14,064 nucleotides of DNA from Kiritimatiellia bacterium. Lineage in GTDB: Bacteria > Verrucomicrobiota > Kiritimatiellia > RFP12 > UBA3636. The stretch covers positions 1-14,064 of the forward strand of contig JAFPUX010000135.1 of NCBI GenBank assembly GCA_017413145.1. The letters are read 5' to 3'. Below are positions 1-5,551 of this stretch, one piece after another (position 1 is the stretch's first letter; each line of letters opens with the position of its first letter). The notes under the pieces were generated by a model, which saw only the letters and a program-made list of their open reading frames with translations, was not told the origin of the DNA and ran no database searches. The translations under genes and the position numbers were made by a program.

Positions 1-197
1 CCGGGCGCGGCGGCCGCCGCCGCGTGCGCGGCCAGGAGCGGCTCGCCGAGCGCGCGGATGTCGGCGATCGTGCCGGAGCGCTCGTAGGCGCCGGCGCCGA
101 ACGGCGTGAAGCCCGCCGCCTCGAGCTTCTTGAGGTTCTCGATGCGGATCGCGCGGTAGTCGGTCGAAGAGGGGGTCGTGGCGGGGTCGTCGCTCAT
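1..197 (-). CDS. lysS: Lysine--tRNA ligase (class II), N-terminal fragment
   Basis: This is the first 65 codons of a leftward gene that runs off the left edge. It starts at the ATG complementary to 195-197. The reading IRIENLKKLEAAGF, then a PFGAGAYERSGTIADI segment, matches the opening of class II lysyl-tRNA synthetases, where a helix of the type RxEKLxxLRxxGxxPYP is followed by an F-x-R-T-H-T-I-A-E-I stretch. That enzyme charges tRNA-Lys with lysine in the cytoplasm. The catalytic domain is outside the window, so only the N-terminal signature supports the name. An AAAGGA Shine-Dalgarno-like stretch sits about 8 nt before the start, and a TTGCCC/TATCCT promoter lies at 231-259. The last residues visible are alanine-rich (HAAAAAAP). 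Another aminoacyl-tRNA synthetase is less likely, because this N-terminal pattern is quite specific. Confidence 0.72.
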   Translation of the reverse strand, partial: MSDDPATTPSSTDYRAIRIENLKKLEAAGFTPFGAGAYERSGTIADIRALGEPLLAAHAAAAAAP

Positions 198-230
198 GGG
201 GTTCGTCCTTTGCGTGGAAGACGGAGCGGG

Positions 231-259
231 AGGATAGCAAAACCGCGGGGCGCGGGCAA
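231..259 (-). promoter_or_regulatory. Promoter of the lysS-like gene
   Basis: Reading the minus strand, TTGCCC (254-259) is followed by exactly 17 nt and TATCCT (231-236). The -10 is preceded by GGTTTTGC, and the 12-mer GCGGTTTTGCTA recurs in the promoter at 13730-13758. The predicted start point is near 224, leaving a leader of roughly 27 nt that carries AAAGGA before the ATG. It sits back to back with the promoter at 266-294. Confidence 0.6.
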
Positions 260-265
260 GCGCGG

Positions 266-294
266 TTGATTCGCGCGCACGGGTGTGCTAGAAT
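266..294 (+). promoter_or_regulatory. Promoter of the methyltransferase-like gene, leaderless geometry
   Basis: TTGATT (266-271), 17 nt, then TAGAAT (289-294) with an extended TGTGC just before it. Only 7 nt separate the -10 from the ATG at 302, so transcription should begin at or within a base or two of the start codon. There is no Shine-Dalgarno sequence after the -10. The same geometry occurs at 13779-13807. Confidence 0.65.
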
Positions 295-301
295 CGGGCG
301 C

Positions 302-1114
302 ATGGAAAACACACCCGACACCGGCCTTTCGCCCGAGGAGCGCTTCGAGTGCCTCCTGCCCCAGCGGATGGAACTCTCCGCCGTGCTCGCGCATCTTCCG
401 CTCGCCGATCTGCCGCACATGACGATGCTCGACGTCGGCATGCCCAATCCCGTCATGTCCAAGGCGTTGCGCGACCGCGGCGGCGCGTGGGCCACGGTCG
501 CCCGTTCCCCCGCCCACGCGCTCGAAGCCGCCAAGTACCTCGGCGGCCCCGTCTCCTGCCTCGCCGCGGACGGATCGATCCCGTTCGAGACGCACGTCTT
601 CGACGGCCTCGTCGTCGCGCTCGACATGCTCGCCGCGATGCCGGACGGCGGTTCGTTCATCAAGGAATGCAACCGCGTCCTGAAGCCCTCCGGGCTGCTG
701 ATCCTCTCCGCGCAGGCGAAGCGTCCGGGCTCGCTCGCCGACATGGTCCGCCGCCGCCGCTGGAGCGACCCCTCGGACCCGTTCTCCGCCGCGTTCACGG
801 CGCGCGACCTCTACGACTTCCTCAAGACCGGCTTCGACGTGCTCGAGGTGGACGGCTTCAGCCGCTTCTTCGTCGAGTTCGCGCGCCTGCGCGAGTTGCG
901 CCTCCTGCAGGACGGCGTCCCGCCGGACGCAGTCGCGCTCCGCATGCGCCGCCGCTACGCGATCGCCGGCGCGCTGGACAAGCTTGCGTTCTGGGACCGC
1001 GGCCACGTGATCCTCATCTCCGCGCGCCGCCGCCAGTGGAGCTCGCGCATCACGCCGACGCTGCGCGACGGCCGCCGCATCGGCGAGGCGGTCCTCTTCC
1101 AGCCCCCGGTGTAG
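302..1114 (+). CDS. SAM-dependent methyltransferase-like protein (degenerate motif I)
   Basis: This 270-residue soluble protein has the order of a class I (Methyltransf_11-like) Rossmann methyltransferase. The first strand reads MLDVG at residues 42-46, a charged turn and helix follow, AADGSIPFETHVFDGLV at 88-104 matches the motif II/III region, and the E-x-x-R-V-L-K-P-S-G-x-L strand at 122-133 is typical of this fold. The glycine-rich SAM loop expected after LDVG is replaced by MPNP, so SAM binding is uncertain. A C-terminal extension of about 100 residues, rich in Arg, has no match I recognise. The ATG at 302 is chosen because an upstream in-frame ATG at 266 lies inside the promoter. It is first in a rightward operon, with 3 nt between its stop and the next start. 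Substrate unknown. Confidence 0.65.
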   Translation: MENTPDTGLSPEERFECLLPQRMELSAVLAHLPLADLPHMTMLDVGMPNPVMSKALRDRGGAWATVARSPAHALEAAKYLGGPVSCLAADGSIPFETHVFDGLVVALDMLAAMPDGGSFIKECNRVLKPSGLLILSAQAKRPGSLADMVRRRRWSDPSDPFSAAFTARDLYDFLKTGFDVLEVDGFSRFFVEFARLRELRLLQDGVPPDAVALRMRRRYAIAGALDKLAFWDRGHVILISARRRQWSSRITPTLRDGRRIGEAVLFQPPV

Positions 1115-1117
1115 GCC

Positions 1118-2212
1118 ATGGCCCGGTCCCGCCGCCGCCGTCTCGCCCGCGCGCTGCTCGTCCTCGCGGTCCTCGCCGCGGCGCTCCTCCTCGCCGCGAA
1201 ATGGCGCGCAGCGCAGTTGCCCGCCGTCGAAATGCCCGTCCTGCTCTGGACGGCCGTCGCCCCCGAACCGGACGACCCCGCCACGGTCGCCAAGGACGCG
1301 TTCATCGACCAGGTGTCCGACCTCTGGAACGGCGGCTTCGAAACGCCGTCGCCCTTCCGCCTGCACCTCTACGCCGACTGGGGCTGGCCGTTGCCGGACG
1401 CCCCCGTCATGCTCCGGCTCGGCGAAGCGCGCGCGGATCTCGTTGAAACCAACGGCGTCGAAGCGATCCTCGAAGGCGCGGACTTCACCGCGTTCGTGGA
1501 CCTGCCGTGCGAAGACGTCGAAGCGGGCGCGCCCGGCCTGCTTTCGTGGGACGACGTGCGCGCCGCCGTCAAGCGCGGGACGCTGCGCTTCGCGCCCTGC
1601 GCGTCCACGCGCGACGGCGCGAAGCTGTCGCCCGAGGACGCCGTCGCGCTCTACCGCGAACGCGTCGGCCGCGCCCCCGACGCCGTTTCCCTCCACCACG
1701 GCGATTCGACCGCGGCCCTCAACTCCGTCGACTTCGGCTTCCGGGACGTTCCAGGACGGGCCGGTTGGGGCGGGCGCCATGCACGGCTCTTCGGCCGCAC
1801 GGCCGTCCTCGGCGGCCGCCACGCCTTCGCGCTCGAGCTGCGCCAGGATTCGGTCGATCCCGCGCTCTTCGGGACGCTCGCCGTCTCGCACCCGTCCGGC
1901 TCGAACCCGCCGGCGGACGGGCGGCCGCTCGTCCTGCTCGCCTGGCAGGGGGACGACCCCGACCCGATCGTCGACGAACCGCTCGCGAAGACGGATGCGG
2001 ACGGACGCCGCGTCCCCCTCGCAGCGGGCGAAACGTTCGAGGCTCCGATTCCCGCCAAGCCGAAGTTCCCGGTCGAGATCTGCGTCTACGACGCCACGCG
2101 GACGGTCCTCTACTTCCGCCGGACGCTCTACAAGAACGAAGTGAAGCGCGACCCCTCGTGGCGCCCGCCGGTGCTCGACCCGGAGGATCGGCTCGAGATC
2201 GAGCCGTTGTGA
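1118..2212 (+). CDS. Membrane-anchored polysaccharide deacetylase-like protein, catalytic residues lost
   Basis: 364 residues. A basic N-terminus (RSRRRR) precedes one hydrophobic segment at about 11-28, so the protein is probably a signal-anchored extracytoplasmic protein. Residues 39-200 follow the layout of NodB/PgaB-type polysaccharide deacetylases (PF01522): a PVLLWTAVAPEP opening like PVLLYHxVxP, LYADWGWPLPDAPVML before the catalytic strand, ILEGADFTAFVDL like the GxxATFFV strand, GLLSWDDVRAAVKRG, and RERVGRAPDAVSLHHGD in place of the usual GRxxxxFAYPYG. The metal-binding TFDDG becomes RLGEA (100-104) and the SHTxxH motif becomes PCASTR (160-165), so the family's Asp and His ligands are absent. 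The C-terminal ~150 residues look like beta-strands and are unassigned. It lies 3 nt after the methyltransferase-like gene and 4 nt before the permease gene. It is probably a non-catalytic relative, perhaps sugar-binding. Confidence 0.55.
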   Translation: MARSRRRRLARALLVLAVLAAALLLAAKWRAAQLPAVEMPVLLWTAVAPEPDDPATVAKDAFIDQVSDLWNGGFETPSPFRLHLYADWGWPLPDAPVMLRLGEARADLVETNGVEAILEGADFTAFVDLPCEDVEAGAPGLLSWDDVRAAVKRGTLRFAPCASTRDGAKLSPEDAVALYRERVGRAPDAVSLHHGDSTAALNSVDFGFRDVPGRAGWGGRHARLFGRTAVLGGRHAFALELRQDSVDPALFGTLAVSHPSGSNPPADGRPLVLLAWQGDDPDPIVDEPLAKTDADGRRVPLAAGETFEAPIPAKPKFPVEICVYDATRTVLYFRRTLYKNEVKRDPSWRPPVLDPEDRLEIEPL

Positions 2213-2216
2213 CGCC

Positions 2217-3041
2217 ATGCCGGACGTGCTGGTCCAGCCGCTGCTCGCCTCCCTGCTCGCCGCCGTCGCGGCCGGGCCGGTCGGCGCGCTCGCGCTCGTC
2301 CGTCGCGACACCTACGCGGCGGCGGCCGTCTCGCACGGCTGCTTCGCGGGGCTCGGCCTGGCGCGCTGGCTCTCCGTCTCGTGCGGGCTCGCGTGGTTCA
2401 CGCCGACGCTCGGCGCAACGCTCGCCGCGGTCGCGGCGGCGCTCTTCCTCGCGCTTTCGCCGGCGGCACGCCCCGGCCGCAACGACGCCGCGCTCTCCGC
2501 GGTCTGGGCGGTCGGCATGGCGGCCGGCCTCGCGTTCCTCGCCGCCACGCCCGGCTACGCGGGCAGCCTCCAGGACTACCTCTTCGGCTCGATCCTCCTC
2601 GTCTCGCGCGCCGACCTGTGGACGATGCTCGCGTTCGACCTGGCGATGCTCGCCGCGCTCGCGCTGTTCTGGCGCGGGCTGCTCGCGGTCGCGTTCGGGC
2701 CGCGTCTCGCGGCGCTGCGCGGCGCGCCGGCGAAGTTCTACGAAACCGTGCTCTCGCTCCTCACGGCGCTCGCGGTGGTGCTGCTCGTGCGCGCGGTCGG
2801 CATCGTGCTGGTGGTCGCGCTCCTCGCGCTGCCGGCGCTCGCCGCGCGGCCGTTCGCGAGGCGGCTCGTCCCGATGATGCTCCTTTCGGGCGCGTTCGCG
2901 TTCGCGTCGCTCGCCGCCGGGCTCTTCGCCAGCTGGAAGCTGGACTGCACGCCGTCCGTCCCGACCGTCTTCTGCGCGGCGGCGCTCGCCCTGGCCGCGA
3001 ACGGAATCCGGAAAGCCGCCTTCCGCCGCGCGCGTGAATAA
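2217..3041 (+). CDS. ABC-3 family metal (Zn/Mn-type) transporter permease
   Basis: 274 residues and almost entirely hydrophobic, with about 8 membrane segments. Three regions are characteristic of ZnuB/TroC/MntB permeases (PF00950). GPVGALALVRRDTYAAAAVSHG near residues 20-41 corresponds to the GxxGxxxVxRRxxxxGDAxSH signature. DYLFGSILLVSRADLW near 119-134 corresponds to YLFGxILxVxxxDL. LVRAVGIVLVVALLALPALAARPFARR near 183-209 corresponds to the late GxxLxxALLxxPAATA segment. Such permeases import Zn2+ or Mn2+ together with an ATPase and a periplasmic binding protein. Neither partner is encoded in this window, which is unusual, so they must lie elsewhere if the protein works as a transporter. 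The ATG at 2217 follows the previous stop by 4 nt. Metal specificity cannot be read from the sequence. Confidence 0.8.
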   Translation: MPDVLVQPLLASLLAAVAAGPVGALALVRRDTYAAAAVSHGCFAGLGLARWLSVSCGLAWFTPTLGATLAAVAAALFLALSPAARPGRNDAALSAVWAVGMAAGLAFLAATPGYAGSLQDYLFGSILLVSRADLWTMLAFDLAMLAALALFWRGLLAVAFGPRLAALRGAPAKFYETVLSLLTALAVVLLVRAVGIVLVVALLALPALAARPFARRLVPMMLLSGAFAFASLAAGLFASWKLDCTPSVPTVFCAAALALAANGIRKAAFRRARE

Positions 3042-3089
3042 CCCGCCCCGACAATCCGTCAAAGGACCAAATACCCAGACCCCGCCACG

Positions 3090-3476
3090 ATGAAACGACT
3101 CCTCCCCCTCCTGCTCCTCCCCTGCCTCCTGCTCGGCTGCGCCTCGCCGTTCGGCCACACGGACGGCGTTCCAGACGACGCGCGCCTGCGCGTCGCCCCG
3201 AACGTCGCCGGCTCGTTGCGCATCGTCGACGCGCGCATGGCCAAGGGCAACTCGGACGTCTACCGCCTGCAGCTCACCTTCGAGAACCTGCGCTCCGACG
3301 CGACGCGCTTCTTCTACCGCGTCTCGTGGATGGACGAATCCGGCATGGAAATCCCGTCCACGCTCTCCTCGTGGCGCGCCGACGCGCTCGGCCCCTACGA
3401 GCGGCGCCCGATTTCCGCCGTCGCCCCCTCCCCCGCCGCCGTCGACTTCCTCGTCCAGGTGCAGGCGGAGAAGTAA
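3090..3476 (+). CDS. YcfL-like (DUF1425) lipoprotein
   Basis: 128 residues. The first 17 form a lipoprotein signal peptide (KR, a leucine-rich core, then LLGC with C17 as the lipidated residue). The body, LTFENLRSDATRFFYRVSWMD followed by ESGMEIPSTLSSWRA and YERRPISAVAPSPAAVDF, fits the YcfL/DUF1425 family. That fold is a small beta-sandwich ending in an APSPxAxDF-type strand. In Enterobacteria ycfL lies next to lpoB, and here too an LpoB-like gene follows at 3559, which supports both calls. The exact role of YcfL is not established. It is expected on a periplasm-facing membrane surface. The leader (3042-3089) is G-poor and carries spaced ACC triplets and a weak AGGA about 22 nt from the start, too far for a normal ribosome site. 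Confidence 0.7.
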   Translation: MKRLLPLLLLPCLLLGCASPFGHTDGVPDDARLRVAPNVAGSLRIVDARMAKGNSDVYRLQLTFENLRSDATRFFYRVSWMDESGMEIPSTLSSWRADALGPYERRPISAVAPSPAAVDFLVQVQAEK

Positions 3477-3512
3477 TGAAGAATGATGAATGACGAAACG
3501 CGACTTTCAACT

Positions 3513-3558
3513 TTAACCTCTCACCGTTAACCTCTCACCTCCAACCCCCAACCTCACG
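3513..3558 (+). repeat. ACC-core tandem repeat abutting the LpoB-like start
   Basis: Two 14-nt units, TTAACCTCTCACCG (3513-3526) and TTAACCTCTCACCT (3527-3540), are followed by the related CCAACCCCCAACCTCACG up to the ATG at 3559. The stretch has only two G residues and no Shine-Dalgarno sequence. It should be single-stranded in RNA. Confidence 0.75.
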
Positions 3559-4167
3559 ATGAAAAGGCTCATTCTCCTCGCTTCGCTCCTCGCGGCCGCC
3601 GGTTGCACGACCCCGACGCAGTACATCCGCGAAGGCGTCCAGACGCCCAACGCCGCCGGCATCGTCGACCAGGACGTCCGCGCCGCGGTGTCCGAACTCA
3701 CCGGCTCGCTGCTGCAGTCGGGCCTCCTGAACCGCACCGACGGCGGCGCGTACGTGGTCGCGATCGGCCGCGTCGTGAACGACACGATGCAGCACTTCGA
3801 CACGGACATCCTCGTCGACCAGATCAAGGAAGAGCTCACGGCGACCGGCAAGGTCCTCGTGACCGCCGCGTACACGGGCGCCTCCGACAAGCCCGCACGC
3901 GTCGACTCGACCCTCGAGGCCACGCGCAGCGCGCGCAACGACCCCGAGTTCAACCAATCGACCGTCGTCGCCCCCGGGCAGCTCGTCGCCGCGTCTCTCT
4001 CCCTTTCCGGCCGCATCTCGCAGCGCGAGACGCCGACGGACGGCGGCAAGAAGCAGATCGACTACTACTTCCAGATGCGCGTCGTCGACCAGGCCACCGG
4101 CCTGGAGCGCTGGAGCAAGCAGACCTACATCGGCAAGCTCACGAGCCGCCGCAACCAGACGTGGTAG
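3559..4167 (+). CDS. lpoB: LpoB-like penicillin-binding-protein activator lipoprotein
   Basis: 202 residues. A lipoprotein signal ends in AAGC with C16 as the lipidated residue. The mature protein resembles the LpoB family: DQDVRAAVSELTGSLLQSGLL, then YVVAIGRVVNDTMQHFDTDILVDQIKEELTATGKVLVT, a spacer, GQLVAASLSLSGRI, and a last strand pair YYFQMRVVDQATGLERWSKQTYIGK. This matches the ligand-like alpha/beta domain in which a VVxIGxIxNxT strand, a helix and a 'variable/gain, W-x-x-x' hairpin are conserved. LpoB in E. coli sits in the outer membrane and stimulates the peptidoglycan synthase PBP1B. Its adjacency to a YcfL-like gene repeats the enterobacterial order. Whether the local PBP partner exists cannot be seen here. 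Translation is probably without a Shine-Dalgarno site (see the repeat just upstream). Confidence 0.75.
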   Translation: MKRLILLASLLAAAGCTTPTQYIREGVQTPNAAGIVDQDVRAAVSELTGSLLQSGLLNRTDGGAYVVAIGRVVNDTMQHFDTDILVDQIKEELTATGKVLVTAAYTGASDKPARVDSTLEATRSARNDPEFNQSTVVAPGQLVAASLSLSGRISQRETPTDGGKKQIDYYFQMRVVDQATGLERWSKQTYIGKLTSRRNQTW

Positions 4168-4186
4168 CGCGCGGCTCGCCGCGCGC
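4167..4186 (+). terminator. GC-rich hairpin at the LpoB-like stop codon
   Basis: GCGCGCGG (4167-4174), a CTCG loop, and CCGCGCGC (4179-4186) form a perfect 8-bp stem starting inside the TAG stop. No T-tract follows, so it may only stabilise the mRNA 3' end or attenuate transcription into the next gene. Confidence 0.3.
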
Positions 4187-4209
4187 GGTCGCAAGCCGCA
4201 AGCCGAACG

Positions 4210-4281
4210 ACCTTCCGACCTTCAAGACCTTCGGACCTTCAAGACCTTCGGACCTTCAAGACTTTCGAGACCATCAAGACC
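4210..4281 (+). repeat. 8/9-nt ACCTTCNNG tandem repeat abutting a start codon
   Basis: Eight successive units: ACCTTCCG (4210), ACCTTCAAG (4218), ACCTTCGG (4227), ACCTTCAAG (4235), ACCTTCGG (4244), ACCTTCAAG (4252), ACTTTCGAG (4261) and ACCATCAAG (4270), then ACC directly before the ATG at 4282. The first part alternates 9 and 8 nt for an overall 17-nt period. The last two units are 9 nt and more diverged. No Shine-Dalgarno sequence is present. Confidence 0.9.
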
Positions 4282-5067
4282 ATGAAAAGAGCCCTCCCCG
4301 TCCTCTTCCTCGCCGTCTCCGCCTTCGCCGCGGACGACACGCTCACCGTGATCCGCGAAGGCGAACCGACCTACACCGTCGGCTCGACGACCTCGACCGG
4401 CGCCTACGCCGAGGCGCGCGTCCGCGCCGACCCCGGCTACGCGACGCCCGGCGACTACCTCGTCCCGGCGCTCGCGATCGGCGTCGTCCCGCCGGTGCAG
4501 ATCGGCTCCGAAACGTCGGACGTCCTCGGTCTGCGCCTGGGCATCCCCTACGCCTCGCACAACAACGTGACGGGTCTCGACGTCGGGCTGTTCGCCACCG
4601 ACACGGCGGGCGATTTCACGGGCTTGCAGGTCGCGGGCTTCTACAACGGCGTCGGCCACACGATGCGCGGTTTCCAGGCGGCCGGACTGATCAACGACGT
4701 GAAGGGCGACGTCCGCGGCATCCAGGTCGCGGGCCTCGCGAACCGCTCCGGCGGCTTCGTGGAGGGACTGCAGGTCGCCGGCATCGCGAACCTCGGCAAG
4801 GACATGCCGGGCCTCGTCGGCGGCCAGGTCTCCGTCTTCTACAACTCGGCCAACCTCATGGAAGGCGTCCAGATCGGCCTCCTCAACTACGCCGGCGACA
4901 TCGAGGGCGCGCAGATCGGCCTGATCAACGGCGCCACGAGCGTCCACGGACTGCAAATCGGCCTGTTCAACGCGACGAAGCGCCTCTACGGCGTCCAGAT
5001 CGGCCTGAGCAACTACATCGAGGAATCCGGCCTGCGCTGGTTCCCGATCGTGAACGCGTCGTTCTGA
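4282..5067 (+). CDS. Exported surface-repeat protein (LA_2272-like beta-repeat)
   Basis: 261 residues with a Sec signal peptide (MKRALPVLFLAVSAFA, cleavage near 16). From residue 98 to about 250 it consists of short beta-repeats with the core G-h-Q-h-(A/G)-G/L-x-x-N. The early units are 16 residues long (for example GLQVAGFYNGVGHTMR at 114) and the later ones 14 (for example GVQIGLLNYAGDIE at 195). One half-degenerate unit (GLRLGIPYASHNN) precedes them at 83. Repeats of this style occur in the LA_2272-type surface repeat proteins. The protein ends in FPIVNASF, with a terminal Phe as in outer-membrane beta-barrel proteins. Its likely place is the outer membrane or cell surface, as a beta-barrel or beta-solenoid. 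Function unknown. It is the last gene of the rightward block and is preceded by an unusual tandem-repeat leader. Confidence 0.7.
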   Translation: MKRALPVLFLAVSAFAADDTLTVIREGEPTYTVGSTTSTGAYAEARVRADPGYATPGDYLVPALAIGVVPPVQIGSETSDVLGLRLGIPYASHNNVTGLDVGLFATDTAGDFTGLQVAGFYNGVGHTMRGFQAAGLINDVKGDVRGIQVAGLANRSGGFVEGLQVAGIANLGKDMPGLVGGQVSVFYNSANLMEGVQIGLLNYAGDIEGAQIGLINGATSVHGLQIGLFNATKRLYGVQIGLSNYIEESGLRWFPIVNASF

Positions 5068-5113
5068 ACCGACTTCGTTTTCCCCCCGGCGCCGTCCGCT
5101 GCCGCGGGAGGCT

Positions 5114-5152
5114 GCGTGGCGGGATGCGGCGATTCGCCGCATCCCGCCACGC
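5114..5152. terminator. 19-bp perfect palindrome, possible terminator or REP-like element
   Basis: GCGTGGCGGGATGCGGCGA (5114-5132), a single central T, and its exact reverse complement (5134-5152). It lies 47 nt after the stop of the surface-repeat gene. There is no T-run on either side, so it is not a textbook Rho-independent terminator, although a stem this strong should form in RNA or as a cruciform. Confidence 0.6.
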
Positions 5153-5187
5153 GCGTGATTTGCGGCGCGGGCGGTCGAAAGCGAAAA

Positions 5188-5236
5188 CCGGAGCCGCAAG
5201 CGCGGGCGGGCTCGTCCCGCCCGCGCAAGGCTCCGG
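5188..5236. terminator. Long two-part hairpin
   Basis: Outer stem CCGGAGCC/GGCTCCGG (5188-5195 with 5229-5236), a small internal loop (GCAA opposite AA), inner 11-bp stem GCGCGGGCGGG/CCCGCCCGCGC (5200-5210 with 5216-5226), and a CTCGT loop. Total stem is 19 bp. No T-tract. Confidence 0.5.
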
Positions 5237-5316
5237 CGGCAACGCCTCCGCAAAGCGGATGTTTGCGTCGATTTTCGCACACGGTGGAATCGAAAATCAT
5301 CCACGGTGTGATTGAC

Positions 5317-5345
5317 TCCGACCGCAAACTTTTATTACGGTCGGA
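5317..5345 (+). terminator. Hairpin with downstream T-run
   Basis: TCCGACCG (5317-5324) and CGGTCGGA (5338-5345) pair across a 13-nt A/T-rich loop. A TTTTT run begins 7 nt beyond the stem. This is the only stem in the gap with a T-run on its 3' side, so it is the best Rho-independent terminator candidate for rightward transcription. The loop is long and the T-run is displaced, so the call is weak. Confidence 0.3.
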
Positions 5346-5389
5346 CACTCCGTTTTTCAATTGGTTGTGAAGCTCCGTCCACAACCCGG

Positions 5390-5477
5390 CGAAACCCGAA
5401 ACCCGGCTCCCAAATCCCGCCCGGCGAGACCTCGGCGCAGCCGTGCCCTACCGCGCCCGCCCGGGTTTCGGTTTTCG
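5390..5477. repeat. 17-bp inverted repeat with one mismatch
   Basis: The 17-mer at 5390-5406 (CGAAACCCGAAACCCGG) is the reverse complement of 5461-5477 apart from one position. The arms are separated by 54 nt. An alternative pairing, CCGGCTCCC (5403-5411) with GGGAGCCGG (5477-5485), overlaps the first, so the two structures would compete. Confidence 0.6.
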
Positions 5478-5551
5478 GGAGCCGGATGCCGCCGACCCAC
5501 GTGTTTTTCCACACTTGTCTGGCGTATTCCGCGTTCAAGCGGGATCACCGT

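Larger units (their letters stand above)
5068..5551. other. Gene-free convergent gap with dense inverted repeats
   Basis: No convincing gene lies in these 484 nt between two converging coding regions. The right part (about 5250-5390) is visibly richer in A and T than the flanks. Inverted repeats follow one another: 5114-5152, 5188-5236, 5249-5267, 5270-5298, 5317-5345, 5363-5386 and 5390-5477, plus a short GTGT/ACAC pair at 5501-5514. A TTGACT hexamer at 5312-5317 lacks a well-spaced -10. The gap may hold bidirectional terminators or a structured RNA. Confidence 0.6.

Noticed and set aside
194..2311. 705-codon open frame antisense to the methyltransferase-like and deacetylase-like genes
   Set aside because: It is antisense to two genes with recognisable family features, and its own product is a charged low-complexity sequence.
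3477..3494. Five-codon frame (MKNDE) overlapping the stop of the YcfL-like gene
   Set aside because: Too short to support. It could be a coupling device, but nothing beyond the TAATG overlap argues for it.
5116..5370. Short open frame in the convergent gap
   Set aside because: It runs through the palindromes, has no ribosome site or promoter, and encodes Pro/Gly/Arg-rich sequence.
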